A stretch of 64,000 nt of DNA from an uncultured Roseburia sp. (GCA_900542495.1 UQNW01000014.1:24011-88010), one strand, 5' to 3'. Counted from the first letter of the stretch, positions 9,556-19,696 are shown. Numbers and translations are program-made. Notes: generated by a model not told the origin, from the sequence alone.

Positions 9556-10815
9556 TTATAGCATAAACTGTGCCACCACATAATTATTTAAATCCATGCC
9601 TTTGTCCGTCAGATAAATGCGTCCCTCACGCTTTAAAAGCAGTTCCTCCTGCTGCAAATGATTTAATGCATCTCCATAAACCGCTTCGATTGGGATTCCA
9701 AATGCCTGCGTGAATTCTTCCCGGTAAAATCCATCGCGCATACGCAGTCCAAGGAACATAAACTCCTCCATCTGCTCATTCCGCGTAGTCTGCTCGGCTG
9801 CCGCATGAAGGCTGACTGCCGGAACGAAACAATATTTTCCGTCTTCCGATCTCATCAGATGATCTGAGCCGCTCTCCTCTGCCGGATACTGCATATAACA
9901 ATCGTGAATTTTTTCACATTCTGATAAATAAGTGTATAAATCCCTTGTATTCGAATACCGCACATTGTCGATCAGGGATGATGCGCCAAGTCCTACACCA
10001 AGGTAGTCGACACGTTTCCAGTAACCGATATTGTGTCTGCACTCATATCCCGGCTTTGCAAAATTCGAAACCTCATACCAGTGATAACCAGCCTCCTTTA
10101 AAATGTGCTGTGTGAGTTTTGTCGTCTGGTACTCCTCCTCCTCAGTCGGAAGGGATTCCGTCTGCATGCCCGCCTCCTGCTTAACTGCATCAAATTTATA
10201 AAGATCATAAAAAGGCGTACCTTTTTCTATGATCAGTGAATATGCCGAAATGTGCTCTGGTTTTAATTGCAATACACGATGCAGCGAATCACAGAAAATA
10301 TCCGGTGTCTGTCCCGGCAGAGAACTCATAAGATCAATGTTAATATTCGTAAATCCATGCTTCCGTGCCATATCATAGGTCTTTAGAAACTGCTCGTAAG
10401 TATGTATTCTGCCAAGTATTTTCAGCTCGTCATTATGTGCTGACTGCAGTCCGATGCTAAGACGGTTGATCCCTATCCTACGGTAAACTTCAAATTTGTG
10501 TTCCGTAACTGTACCCGGATTACACTCGATCGTGATCTCCGCATCCCGATCCACAGCAAAATTCTGATATACAGTTTCCATGACCGCCTGCATAGACTCT
10601 TCTCTCAGCCAGGAAGGTGTGCCCCCTCCGATAAAAATTGTCGTAATGTGGCGTCCCTTATACTTAGCTCCATAAAAAACCAGCTCCTTCTGCAGCGCAG
10701 CGACATAAGACCTCTGCGTCTGTTCGTCTGCAGAAAAAGAAAGGAAATCACAGTAATCACACTTTTTCACACAAAATGGAATATGAATATATAACTCCAA
10801 TTCTTTCTTCTCCAT
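9556..10815 (-). CDS. hemW: HemW-like radical SAM heme chaperone
   Basis: 419 residues. The N-terminus ELYIHIPFCVKKCDYCDF holds the CxxxCxxC cluster motif plus the following Cys-Asp-Phe typical of the oxygen-independent coproporphyrinogen oxidase-like family. GGGTPS and ECNPGTV, and the C-terminal HemN domain (EEFMFLGLRMRDG), are present. Family members of this length without the longer HemN N-terminal region are heme chaperones rather than true oxidases. It lies just downstream of lepA on the same strand, a pairing frequent in Firmicutes. Start at 10815 follows AGAGG. Confidence 0.9.
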   Translation of the reverse strand: MEKKELELYIHIPFCVKKCDYCDFLSFSADEQTQRSYVAALQKELVFYGAKYKGRHITTIFIGGGTPSWLREESMQAVMETVYQNFAVDRDAEITIECNPGTVTEHKFEVYRRIGINRLSIGLQSAHNDELKILGRIHTYEQFLKTYDMARKHGFTNINIDLMSSLPGQTPDIFCDSLHRVLQLKPEHISAYSLIIEKGTPFYDLYKFDAVKQEAGMQTESLPTEEEEYQTTKLTQHILKEAGYHWYEVSNFAKPGYECRHNIGYWKRVDYLGVGLGASSLIDNVRYSNTRDLYTYLSECEKIHDCYMQYPAEESGSDHLMRSEDGKYCFVPAVSLHAAAEQTTRNEQMEEFMFLGLRMRDGFYREEFTQAFGIPIEAVYGDALNHLQQEELLLKREGRIYLTDKGMDLNNYVVAQFML

Positions 10816-10834
10816 AAAAACCTCTATAACACAA

Positions 10835-10863
10835 CAGACCTCACAGTCACTCTGTGAGGTCTG
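10835..10863. terminator. Stem-loop between lepA and hemW
   Basis: A perfect 12-bp stem (CAGACCTCACAG and its complement) with a 5-nt loop. The T-tract after it is weak on either strand, so it may only attenuate read-through from lepA into hemW. Confidence 0.6.
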
Positions 10864-10879
10864 CCCTTTTCAACCGATA

Positions 10880-12691
10880 TTAATCTTCATCTAACTTCAG
10901 TACGCTCATGAAAGCTTCCTGTGGAATCTCCACATTACCAACCTGACGCATGCGCTTCTTGCCTTCCTTCTGTTTTTCAAGCAGCTTCTTCTTACGGGAG
11001 ATATCACCGCCATAACACTTCGCAAGCACGTCTTTGCGCATCGCTTTGACTGTCTCTCTGGCAATGACTTTTCCTCCGACTGCCGCCTGAATCGGGATTT
11101 CAAACAAATGTCTTGGAATCTCCTCTTTCAAACGCTCGCACATTCTTCTTCCGCGGTCATAAGCACTGTCTTTGAACACGATAAAGGAAAGGGCATCCAC
11201 CTGCTCCTTATTGATCAGAATATCAAGCTTGACAAGTTCAGACTTCTCATAACCCTTCATCTCATAATCAAAAGACGCATACCCTCTGGAACGTGATTTT
11301 AATGCATCAAAGAAATCATAAATAATCTCGTTCAAAGGAAGATCGTATTTAATGAGTGCACGTGTCTCCTCTAAATACTCCATACTGATATAGACGCCAC
11401 GACGCTCCTGGCACAATGTCATGATCGCACCGACATAATCTTTTGTCACCATGATCTCTGCAGAAACAATCGGTTCTTCCATATATTCAATCTCAGACGG
11501 ATCTGGCAGATTTGACGGATTCGTCAGATCAATAACCTCACCATTTGTTTTATGCACTTTGTATACAACACCCGGAGCCGTTGTGACAAGATCAAGGTTA
11601 AATTCTCTCTCCAAACGCTCCTGGATAATCTCTAAGTGAAGCAGTCCAAGAAATCCACAACGGAATCCGAAGCCAAGTGCCAATGATGTCTCCGGCTCAA
11701 AATATAAAGAAGCATCATTGATCTGTAATTTTTCCAGTGCATCTCTTAAATCCGGGTACTTGGCACTGTCTGCCGGATAAAGGCCACAGTAAACCATTGG
11801 ATTCACTTTCTTGTAACCCGGAAGTGCCTCTGCGCAAGGACGTTCTGCGTTGGTCACTGTATCACCCACACGGGTATCTCTCACATTTTTAATGCTGGCA
11901 CAGATATAACCTACCATACCTGCTGACAATTCCTCACATGGAATGAACTGACCTGCACCAAAATAGCCAACCTCGGTTACTTCATCCATTGCTCCGGTCG
12001 CCATCATTTTAATCTTGTCCCCGACTTTTACTGTTCCCTCTTTCACACGACAGAACACAATGACACCCTTGTAGGAATCATATAATGCATCGAAGATCAA
12101 TGCTTTTAAAGGTGCTGACGGATCTCCGGTCGGTGCCGGGATTTTTTCAACGATCTGCTCTAACACCTGATCGATATTAAGTCCTGTCTTGGCAGAAATC
12201 CTTGGTGCATCATGTGCCTCAATGCCGATCACATCCTCAATCTCCTGAATGACCTCATCCGGCTGCGCACTTGGAAGATCGATCTTATTAATGACCGGCA
12301 TCACATCCAAGTCATGATCCAATGCCAGATACACATTGGCAAGTGTCTGTGCCTCCACGCCCTGTGCTGCATCCACAACTAAAATTGCACCGTCACAGGC
12401 AGCCAGACTTCTGGATACCTCATAGTTAAAATCAACGTGTCCCGGTGTATCGATAAGGTTGAAAATATATTCTTCCCCATCTTTTGCCTTATAAATAATA
12501 CGCACTGCCTGAGATTTGATCGTGATCCCGCGCTCTCTCTCCAAATCCATATTGTCAAGTACCTGTGCCTGCATCTCACGGCTTGTGAGTGTTCCGGTAC
12601 TCTCTATGATACGATCCGCCAAAGTTGATTTACCGTGATCGATATGTGCGATAATACAAAAATTACGAATTCTACTCTGATCAATTGCCAC
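10880..12691 (-). CDS. lepA: Elongation factor 4 (LepA), ribosome back-translocase GTPase
   Basis: 603 residues, the normal length. The GTPase domain shows AHIDHGKSTLADR (P-loop), DTPGHVDF, NKIDLP and SAKTG; the LepA-specific C-terminus follows (KAMRKDVLAKCYGGDISRKK). The start codon is GTG at 12691 with AGGAG upstream. The protein acts on stalled ribosomes in the cytoplasm and is nearly universal in bacteria. It is followed by hemW. Confidence 0.97.
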   Translation of the reverse strand: MAIDQSRIRNFCIIAHIDHGKSTLADRIIESTGTLTSREMQAQVLDNMDLERERGITIKSQAVRIIYKAKDGEEYIFNLIDTPGHVDFNYEVSRSLAACDGAILVVDAAQGVEAQTLANVYLALDHDLDVMPVINKIDLPSAQPDEVIQEIEDVIGIEAHDAPRISAKTGLNIDQVLEQIVEKIPAPTGDPSAPLKALIFDALYDSYKGVIVFCRVKEGTVKVGDKIKMMATGAMDEVTEVGYFGAGQFIPCEELSAGMVGYICASIKNVRDTRVGDTVTNAERPCAEALPGYKKVNPMVYCGLYPADSAKYPDLRDALEKLQINDASLYFEPETSLALGFGFRCGFLGLLHLEIIQERLEREFNLDLVTTAPGVVYKVHKTNGEVIDLTNPSNLPDPSEIEYMEEPIVSAEIMVTKDYVGAIMTLCQERRGVYISMEYLEETRALIKYDLPLNEIIYDFFDALKSRSRGYASFDYEMKGYEKSELVKLDILINKEQVDALSFIVFKDSAYDRGRRMCERLKEEIPRHLFEIPIQAAVGGKVIARETVKAMRKDVLAKCYGGDISRKKKLLEKQKEGKKRMRQVGNVEIPQEAFMSVLKLDED

Positions 12692-12828
12692 TCTTTATTT
12701 CTCCTGTTTCTTAAAAATAGAAAATTTCTCTTTCAAAGCTTTTCTTTTGCCTATATATGTTACCATACTCACATTGTTTCGGCAATTATTATATGAAATC
12801 CCGACTATACGATCATACATTTATTTTG

Positions 12829-14418
12829 TTATACGAGCAGACTCTTCGTATAGGCTTCTTTTGGATTGTGAAAAATATCTTCTGTCTCCCCTATTTCAAT
12901 CATTCTTCCATCCTTCATAACCATGATACGGTCACACATATGATAAACCACATTGATATCATGGGATATGAACAGATATGACAGCTTCATTTCTTCCTGC
13001 AGCTTCTGTAAAAGTTCCATGATCTGTGCCTGAATGGTCACATCCAGTGCAGATACCGGTTCATCTGCAATGATAAACCCCGGATTCGTGATAAGCGCCT
13101 GTGCGATACTGATCCTCTGCCGCTGTCCCCCGGACAATTCGGATGGCAGACGATGGAAATACTTCTCATCCATTCCGACGCGGGCAAGCATATCATAAGC
13201 CGCCGCCTTACGGTCAGCCTTAGACATTGCGCATTTTTTATCAAGCATTCCTGCTGCCCTGAGCGGTTCCATCAATAGCCACCCGATCGTTTTGGATGGA
13301 TTAAGGCTGCTGTACGGATCCTGAAAAATCATCTGGGGACGGCTGACATGACAGCTCACCTCTCCCGACATATGCTCCTGCATTCCAAGGATTGCCTTGG
13401 AAAGCGACGTCTTTCCGCAGCCGCTCTCACCGACCAGACCGAGACTTTCTCCCTCATACACATCAAAACTGACATGTTCTACCGCATATTGTTTTTCTTT
13501 CTTTTTGAAAATAGAATTGGATCTGTCTTCATAATATACAGACAGATCTTTTACTGTAAGAACCTTTGCATTGCTCTCTTTCTTTACGGAAACCCTCGGC
13601 TTTAACCTGGAAGGAACTGCCTCGATCAGATTTCTTGTGTATGCTTCCTTCGGGTGCATGAAAATCTTCTCTGTTTCATCTGCTTCCACCACAACTCCGT
13701 CTTTCATGACAACGACCTTATGGCAGATACGTCTTGCCAGATTCAGGTCATGTGTGATAAAAAGCATTGCATTCTGTTCACTCTTGTTGATGTCTTTTAA
13801 CAATTCCACGATCTGTGTCTGGATTGTCACATCCAATGCCGTCGTAGGCTCATCTGCTATGATCAGATCCGGATGCAGGATCACCGCCATGGCGATCATC
13901 ACCCGCTGTCTCATGCCTCCGGACAGCTGGTGCGGATAACTGTCATAAACCTTCTTCGCATCCTTAAGCCCGACTGCCTGAAATGTTTCCAGTACTTTTT
14001 CGTAACGCTTCTCTTTCTCTAGATCCGTATGAAGCCTTACGATCTCATCCACCTGGACACCGGCTTTTTTTGTCGGATTTAAGGAGGTCATCGGCTCCTG
14101 AAATATCATGGACATCCGGCTTCCCTGAAATCTGCGGTACAGCCGCTCATCAAAAGGTCTGTCTGCTTCTCTTAATACTTCCCCATCCACGATTATTTTC
14201 CCGGATGTCACCTGTGCCTGCTTTGACAGAAGCCCCATGAGTGTCAGTGAGGTGATTGATTTTCCGGATCCTGATTCTCCGACAATTCCTACGATCTCAC
14301 CACTGTTCACTTCTATATTTACATGCTTAACAACTTCCATGCCATCAAAAGAAACGGATAAATCTTCTATCTGAACGATTTTTTTCTGTTTGCTGTCTTT
14401 TTGCTGTTCCACTTTCAT
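12829..14418 (-). CDS. Fused DppD-DppF ATPase of a peptide ABC importer
   Basis: 529 residues containing two complete ATPase domains. The first (about 15-265) has GESGSGKS, SGGMRQR and an ADEPTTALD Walker B; the second (about 295-529) has GESGCGKTS, SGGQRQR and ADEPVSALD. Both belong to the oligopeptide/nickel subfamily, where the ATPases are usually two proteins. The gene is last in an importer operon (binding protein, DppB, DppC, ATPase), with 41 nt to the DppC gene, so it should energise peptide uptake at the inner face of the membrane. Nickel or another small ligand is a lesser possibility. Confidence 0.92.
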   Translation of the reverse strand: MKVEQQKDSKQKKIVQIEDLSVSFDGMEVVKHVNIEVNSGEIVGIVGESGSGKSITSLTLMGLLSKQAQVTSGKIIVDGEVLREADRPFDERLYRRFQGSRMSMIFQEPMTSLNPTKKAGVQVDEIVRLHTDLEKEKRYEKVLETFQAVGLKDAKKVYDSYPHQLSGGMRQRVMIAMAVILHPDLIIADEPTTALDVTIQTQIVELLKDINKSEQNAMLFITHDLNLARRICHKVVVMKDGVVVEADETEKIFMHPKEAYTRNLIEAVPSRLKPRVSVKKESNAKVLTVKDLSVYYEDRSNSIFKKKEKQYAVEHVSFDVYEGESLGLVGESGCGKTSLSKAILGMQEHMSGEVSCHVSRPQMIFQDPYSSLNPSKTIGWLLMEPLRAAGMLDKKCAMSKADRKAAAYDMLARVGMDEKYFHRLPSELSGGQRQRISIAQALITNPGFIIADEPVSALDVTIQAQIMELLQKLQEEMKLSYLFISHDINVVYHMCDRIMVMKDGRMIEIGETEDIFHNPKEAYTKSLLV

Positions 14419-14459
14419 ATACTTATCCCCAGTCTGTCATTCATTTTACCACATTGCCT

Positions 14460-15284
14460 CTACTCTGCCCTGCTCCCGTCCCATTTCCGGATACCCTCGC
14501 CCAGCAGTGAAAATCCAAGCACGACCCATACGATCGCAAGTCCCGGAAATAGTGCATACCAGGGTGCGGTCTGCAAATATCCCTGTGCATCTGACAGCAT
14601 CATGCCAAGGCTCGCATCCGGTGCCTGTACTCCGATTCCAAGATAGCTCATACCGGACTCCGCAAGGATCGCATTATTAAAACCGATCATCACTGAAACA
14701 AGCAGCACTGAAAAAATATTAGGTAAAATATGTACGAACAGAATACGAAGCCTGCTTACTCCCATCAGCCTTGCTCTTTTTATATAATCCGCATCACGAA
14801 GACGTAAAAATTCTCCGCGGACAATCCGCACAAAGCTTGGGATAAATACGATCCCAAGTGCGATGATCACATTCTGCCTGCCTTTTCCAAGTAAAGATAT
14901 GATCACAAGCGTAAGCAAGATACTTGGAAATCCGTTCACCGCATCCGTGATACGCATGAGGATCTCATCTAAAATGCCTCCGAAATATCCGGTAAATGCT
15001 CCTAACAAAACACCTGCCAAAGTTGAAAAAAGGACGACAGATGTGCTGATCACAAGCGTTGTTCCCAATCCCTGCATCACTCTTGAAAAAATATCCCTTC
15101 CAAAATTGTCTGTTCCAAAAATATGATGCATGGAAGGTGCTGTAAATTTCTCTGCCGCCGACATGGCAGTTGTACTGTATGGTGTCCAGAAATATCCTAA
15201 AATCCCCAAAAACACAGCAAGACCTGTCATAAACAGGCCTGCTGCAAGATATCCGTTCCACTTTTTTCTTTTCTTATTTTCCAT
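14460..15284 (-). CDS. Peptide ABC importer permease, DppC type
   Basis: About 274 residues starting at the ATG at 15284 (MENKKRKKW), preferred over an upstream GTG. A short basic N-terminus is followed by a membrane segment, then the binding-protein-dependent permease domain with several hydrophobic helices; the EAA loop region reads GVSRLRILFVHILPN. The N-terminal extension (FGTDNFGRDIFSR) is characteristic of DppC/OppC. It pairs with the DppB protein encoded upstream. Confidence 0.92.
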   Translation of the reverse strand: MENKKRKKWNGYLAAGLFMTGLAVFLGILGYFWTPYSTTAMSAAEKFTAPSMHHIFGTDNFGRDIFSRVMQGLGTTLVISTSVVLFSTLAGVLLGAFTGYFGGILDEILMRITDAVNGFPSILLTLVIISLLGKGRQNVIIALGIVFIPSFVRIVRGEFLRLRDADYIKRARLMGVSRLRILFVHILPNIFSVLLVSVMIGFNNAILAESGMSYLGIGVQAPDASLGMMLSDAQGYLQTAPWYALFPGLAIVWVVLGFSLLGEGIRKWDGSRAE

Positions 15285-15367
15285 AGGTTTCCACACTCCG
15301 TATTACAAGTCCATTCCACACAGCATCTTCTCCTTCTCTGTGAGAAAATGGCTCTGTCTTACTCATT

Positions 15368-16330
15368 CTATTGATTCCTGCGGATTCTCGGATCGATCAC
15401 CCGGTAAAGAATATCCACGATAAAATAAACAAAAATCACCACGAATGTAATGTATAAAATCAAAATCTCCACAACCGGAAGGTCTCTTGTTCCGACCGAA
15501 CTGATCAGAAGCCTGCCGATCCCAGGCAGTGCAAACACCTGTTCTACCACGATACTTCCTGCCAAAATTTCTGCGATCATCATGCCGAGAAATGTAATGA
15601 CCGGCATCATTGCATTTTTCAGGACATGGCCAAACATGACCTGATTCCTGTTGCAGCCCTTGCTGTAAGCAGTCCGCACATAGTCAAGCTTCATCTCCGT
15701 CAACATGGAGTTTCGCAAAAAACGTGCTGTCATGGCTATTTTCGGTAAAGCGATTGAAATCGCCGGGAACAGTAAATATGCTAAAAATCCGGTCATATTC
15801 TCCTGATAGCTTACGTATCCGCCCGGTACAAACCATTTTAATACAATGCCGCACAGGTAAGTCACTAAAATTCCAAGAAAAAATGATGGAACCGCCATCG
15901 TGACCTGCGTTAAGACTCCAAAGACTGCATCTAAGAACCTGCTTCCACACTTTGCCCACAATACCCCCAAAGGAATTGACACAAGTACGATCATAACAAA
16001 TGAAATCACTGCCAGATAAAGTGTCACCGGCAGCTTATCTCCTATCAATTCCTTCACGGGCATCATTTCATTCATATTCTTGGAATACCGGTAACTCACG
16101 CCAAAATCTCCATGCAGTACATCATCTGCCCAGGAAATATACCGTTCTACCGGTGGTTTGTCCAAGCCAAGCTCTTCTCGAAGCTGTGCTTCTCTCTCCG
16201 GTGTTGCCTCCGTTCCCAATATGGAACGTACCACATCTCCCGGAATTACCTGAAAAGCAAGGAAAGCAGCTACTGAAACGAGAAACAATGTCATAATGAG
16301 AGTGCATATTTTTTTTATTAAAAATTTCAT
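15368..16330 (-). CDS. Peptide ABC importer permease, DppB type
   Basis: 320 residues. The first transmembrane segment (KKICTLIMTLFLVSVAAFLA) is followed by the extracytoplasmic GDVVRSILGTEATPE region typical of DppB/OppB, then five further hydrophobic segments and the EAA loop (YSKGCNRNQVMFGHVLKNA). The start at 16330 follows AGGAAAG. Second gene of the importer operon, 54 nt after the binding-protein gene. Confidence 0.92.
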   Translation of the reverse strand: MKFLIKKICTLIMTLFLVSVAAFLAFQVIPGDVVRSILGTEATPEREAQLREELGLDKPPVERYISWADDVLHGDFGVSYRYSKNMNEMMPVKELIGDKLPVTLYLAVISFVMIVLVSIPLGVLWAKCGSRFLDAVFGVLTQVTMAVPSFFLGILVTYLCGIVLKWFVPGGYVSYQENMTGFLAYLLFPAISIALPKIAMTARFLRNSMLTEMKLDYVRTAYSKGCNRNQVMFGHVLKNAMMPVITFLGMMIAEILAGSIVVEQVFALPGIGRLLISSVGTRDLPVVEILILYITFVVIFVYFIVDILYRVIDPRIRRNQ

Positions 16331-16384
16331 GTGTCTGCTTTCCTTTCTGATCAGATGTTAACGTCACAATTTTTTGTGTCCGTC

Positions 16385-17959
16385 TTATTTTACAAAGTAA
16401 ACTGTACTCATATCCTGTACATAAATCGGATAGAATTTGTATCCTGCAAGGTTCTTATTAAATGCTGTTGTGTTCGCCGGAACCTGGATAAATGCACTGG
16501 CTGCTTCATCGGCAAGGATCGTCTGAAGCTTCTTATAATCTGCTGCCTTCTCTGCTGCATCCTGTGTTGCCTGTGTCGCTTTCCAGAGTTCATCATACTC
16601 TGTGCTCTTGAAGTTCACAAAGTTCTTTTTCGAATCTGTCTGGAAACGGTTCAGCAGATATCCCGGTGTGAGGTCACTGCATGTGATACCACTGATCGTT
16701 GCCTGATACTCTCTGTTGGTATAAACATCTTCTAACCAGGTATTCCATTCTACAGCATCAATTGTTGCATTGATTCCTACTGCTTTTAACTGTTCTACCA
16801 CAACCTCTGCGGTCTGCATATGGAACTCATAAACAGATGGAACTGCGATCGCAAGATCAAATCCATCTGCATATCCTGCCTCTGTAAGAAGCTCTTTTGC
16901 CTTTTCCACATTTGCAGAAGTACCATAAAGATCATTTAAGTCCTCATAGTAATCTTTTAATGTAGGAAGCATTGCAGAGCTGATGAGTGTTCCGTTTCCA
17001 CCGGCTACGAACTCATTCACCATATCTTTATCCAGTGCGTAACAGATCGCCTGACGTACCTTCACATCAGAAAGCGGCTCATAGTCATTGTTTAAGAACA
17101 ATGCCTGCACAACATTGGATGGGGATGAAATCACATTAAAGCTGTCCTTTAACTCGTTCGCCTGAGAATCTGTCAGGTATGCATAAATATCAATGCTTCC
17201 ACCCTGAAGCTCTAACAATGCAGTATCTGCACTTCCCACAATTTTAAAATCTACCTCATCAAGATAAGGAAGTCCTTCCTGCCAGTAATTTTCATTCTTC
17301 GCAAGAACGATTCCCTCCTGTGGAGTGTAAGAAACAAAAGAAAACGGTCCTGTTCCAACCGGATTCGCCTCTGCATCTTCTCCGCTTCCTGCAGGAATAA
17401 TTGCAGTTACAAAACTGTAGATCAGCTCTGTATTCGGTGTATCCACTGTCACCTGGACCGTCTTGTCATCTAAAATATCAACTGCCTGAATTGTCTGTAA
17501 AGTTGCCACTAATGGCGTTCCATCTAAAAGACCTGCCACTCTTTCTAATGAGTACTTCACGTCCTCACATGTCACATCATTGCCATTATGAAACTTCACA
17601 CCATCTCTCAATGTAAAAGTATAAACTAATCCATCCTCTGAGACGCTGTAATCGCTTGCTACAGCACAAATCAGGTTACCGTTCTCATCCGGTTTTACCA
17701 AACCTTCGAAAACATTAAACAGAATCTCTTTAGTTCCTGCCGCAGTTGCTTTATGTGGGTCAAGACTGTCAATATCCTGCTGTATGCCTACAACAACGGA
17801 GCCGCCGTATACAGGTCCTTCACTGATCTCTGTCTCCTGTACATTCTGCTCCTTAGAGGAAGTATCCTCCGAAGACGCTCCTGTGCCATCTGCGCCACAT
17901 CCGCCCAGTACAGCCATTGCCAGAAGTGCCATGAAAAGAATGTGTAATCTTTTTTTCAT
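16385..17959 (-). CDS. Peptide-binding lipoprotein of the ABC importer (SBP_bac_5)
   Basis: 524 residues. A lipoprotein signal peptide (MKKRLHILFMALLAMAVLGG followed by the lipid-modified Cys) precedes a Ser/Glu-rich linker and the cluster C substrate-binding fold (GIQQDIDSLDPHKA, FTLRDGVKFHNGNDVTCEDV, LTEAGYADGFD). Anchored outside the membrane, it delivers ligand to the DppB/DppC pair. It is the first gene of the operon, with AGAGGAGAAG before the start. Ligand identity cannot be read from sequence. Because it flanks the peptide-signalling island, it might import pheromones, but that is speculation. Confidence 0.92.
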   Translation of the reverse strand: MKKRLHILFMALLAMAVLGGCGADGTGASSEDTSSKEQNVQETEISEGPVYGGSVVVGIQQDIDSLDPHKATAAGTKEILFNVFEGLVKPDENGNLICAVASDYSVSEDGLVYTFTLRDGVKFHNGNDVTCEDVKYSLERVAGLLDGTPLVATLQTIQAVDILDDKTVQVTVDTPNTELIYSFVTAIIPAGSGEDAEANPVGTGPFSFVSYTPQEGIVLAKNENYWQEGLPYLDEVDFKIVGSADTALLELQGGSIDIYAYLTDSQANELKDSFNVISSPSNVVQALFLNNDYEPLSDVKVRQAICYALDKDMVNEFVAGGNGTLISSAMLPTLKDYYEDLNDLYGTSANVEKAKELLTEAGYADGFDLAIAVPSVYEFHMQTAEVVVEQLKAVGINATIDAVEWNTWLEDVYTNREYQATISGITCSDLTPGYLLNRFQTDSKKNFVNFKSTEYDELWKATQATQDAAEKAADYKKLQTILADEAASAFIQVPANTTAFNKNLAGYKFYPIYVQDMSTVYFVK

Positions 17960-18070
17960 AATTTGCTCTTCTCCTCTTCGAATTGCTTTTTCCTCTCATT
18001 ATTCAATTGCTTTTTCATTCTATCACACAACATGAAAAAAACAAGCTGTTTTGTTAATTTTTTGACAATT

Positions 18071-18586
18071 TTATTTTTTCCATTTATAAAGCATTTCATC
18101 CTGCAGTATTTCTTCTGTCGGAACCGTTGGATTCTGGATATTTTTTAATGTTACTGTTACAACTCCATCTTTATCACTTGAAACCACATCCGTTGAAAAA
18201 CACTTTCCCGGAGCTACAGCCTGCTGTCTGTTAGGATACATCGTCCACATCTGAATAAAATTATAATCCTTATCATATAACAGTATCTTAGCACACAAAT
18301 CATCATTCTCATTACTTGTAAGTCTAAGAACAGCCGGACGCCTGTTTCCTGCATTATCGATAAATTCACTAATCGTTTCATTTTCTTCATCCAGACATCC
18401 CGTTACATTGATATATCCCTTTGCCTCAAGTTGTTCTAATGTCACATTTTTATCCAGATCCAACAATTCATTCCATGCTTTGTCACCTGTCATTCCCCAT
18501 CCTGTTTTCTTTAAATAAAAGAAACATATTCCAAGCATCGCCAATACTATAATACATAAGATCACATACATTTTCTTTTTTCCCAT
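18071..18586 (-). CDS. Small membrane-anchored extracytoplasmic protein, unknown function
   Basis: 171 residues. One N-terminal membrane helix (MYVILCIIVLAMLGICFFYL) is followed by a globular domain with alternating beta-type segments (RPAVLRLTSNENDDLCAKIL, VVTVTLKNIQNPT) that should face outside. I recognise no family. It is downstream of the foldase-like gene on the same strand with 110 nt between them, so it may be the distal gene of that operon in the putative peptide-signalling island. Confidence 0.65.
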   Translation of the reverse strand: MGKKKMYVILCIIVLAMLGICFFYLKKTGWGMTGDKAWNELLDLDKNVTLEQLEAKGYINVTGCLDEENETISEFIDNAGNRRPAVLRLTSNENDDLCAKILLYDKDYNFIQMWTMYPNRQQAVAPGKCFSTDVVSSDKDGVVTVTLKNIQNPTVPTEEILQDEMLYKWKK

Positions 18587-18696
18587 ATATATCCTCCTTA
18601 GGCGCTGACAATATTGTTAAAATAAAGATTTGATTCCGATAAGTTTTTTTCCTCTTCTAAACTCGATTATAACATACCCTGTTCTATATATGCAAT

Positions 18697-19335
18697 TTAG
18701 TCTACTACTTTAAACTCTTCGTTTTCAACAGCCTGCGCTTTTATCTGTTCATAATACTCCTGCCATTCTTCTTCTATTTCATTTATGCTTTTTGCCTGTG
18801 GCGCAACTTCTTTAAACTCTTTTTCCTTTGCTGCCATATACTTCTGTATCGGCAAATCTTTTTTATATACTTCGAATTCATAATTCCAATAATCTTCTTC
18901 TGAATCGAATTGCTCTATAATCGCCATTGCATCTTCTTTATTATCAGACTGTTCAATAAATACCTTTAACTTTTCTAGATAATCATATACTTCTTGATCT
19001 GTCACTGTATACCCTGCTTCAATTGCCTGCTGATATAACGCTTCCCTCTCCTCCACATATAAAACAGCCTGTTTCCTTGCATCCTCTTGATTCATTCCAA
19101 AAGTAGTATAAAACATCATTGCCTGTTCTACTTCCTTATTTGTTATAACTCCATTCTTTCCTCTCGCATATATCATTTCACTTCCATTTTCATCATTTGC
19201 ATATTGTTTAAGCAAATTTCCCCAATCAGAAAACTTAGATGTATAAGATGGCTCCGCAAATGTTTGAACTCCTGCCATGAATAATAAGATTCCCATAAAT
19301 AAAGATGCGTACAATGCCTGTATCTTTTTTTTCAT
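18697..19335 (-). CDS. Exported SurA/PrsA-N-like chaperone or foldase-type protein
   Basis: 212 residues with a signal peptide (MKKKIQALYASLFMGILLFM, then a likely cleavage after FAEP). The mature part resembles the N-terminal helical domain of SurA/PrsA-type peptidyl-prolyl isomerases (EARKQAVLYVEEREALYQQA, then GYTVTDQEVYDYL), but no parvulin catalytic domain follows, so only chaperone or peptide-handling activity could be expected. Start at 19335 has a strong AGGAGGTGGG. It is the first gene leftward from the palindromic promoter at 19427-19524 and divergent from the small peptide gene, suggesting co-regulation and possibly a role in peptide maturation. Confidence 0.6.
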   Translation of the reverse strand: MKKKIQALYASLFMGILLFMAGVQTFAEPSYTSKFSDWGNLLKQYANDENGSEMIYARGKNGVITNKEVEQAMMFYTTFGMNQEDARKQAVLYVEEREALYQQAIEAGYTVTDQEVYDYLEKLKVFIEQSDNKEDAMAIIEQFDSEEDYWNYEFEVYKKDLPIQKYMAAKEKEFKEVAPQAKSINEIEEEWQEYYEQIKAQAVENEEFKVVD

Positions 19336-19426
19336 ATACCCCCACCTCCTACTTTGTAGGTAGTGTCACTACAGTATCAATTAACCCCATTTTCCTCCTT
19401 CCCTTTTATTAAATATTTGTATATTT

Positions 19427-19524
19427 ATAATATCTATATTACTCTCAAAATAACATGACGTTTTACTGAAAAAATATTTTTTCAATAAAACGTCATGTTA
19501 CTTTGTACTACTTGCACCTAAAAT
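19427..19524. promoter_or_regulatory. Divergent promoter centred on a 50-bp near-perfect palindrome (predicted regulator operator)
   Basis: The arms 19451-19475 and 19476-19500 are complementary with a single mismatch (19466/19485) and no loop. On both outward sides the arm ends CGTCA, then exactly 23 nt, then a -10 box: TATTAT on the minus strand (19427-19432) and TAAAAT on the plus strand (19519-19524). The -35 positions are poor (TGTTAT, TGTTAC), as expected for activator-dependent promoters. The half-site ATGACGTTTTACTGAA recurs at 22149-22164. The arms could also form a hairpin if transcribed. Confidence 0.7.
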
Positions 19525-19558
19525 GAGTGTATTCAAAAGAAAAGGAGAATGAATTCAT

Positions 19559-19696
19559 ATGAAAAAAAACAAAACTTTATTTATTTTATTATTATTACTT
19601 GTCACCGTGAATTTCGGAAAATACACCTTTATCAGTTCTGCTTCGTCTGTTGCTCCGGCATCTCTTTTAGGTGAAAATGATAACAAAAATATTTAA
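19559..19696 (+). CDS. Small secreted peptide, candidate pheromone precursor
   Basis: 45 codons, ATG at 19559 preceded by AAAGGAG at about 10 nt. The peptide has a basic start (MKKNK), a strongly hydrophobic core (TLFILLLLLVTVNF) and a polar C-terminal tail (SSASSVAPASLLGENDNKNI), the layout of PapR, PhrA or Shp-type signalling precursors. It has its own promoter at the palindrome and its stop overlaps the 3' end of the convergent regulator gene by 4 nt. The C-terminal 5-15 residues would be the mature signal if the analogy holds. No homology is recognised; the call rests on architecture and context. Confidence 0.65.
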   Translation: MKKNKTLFILLLLLVTVNFGKYTFISSASSVAPASLLGENDNKNI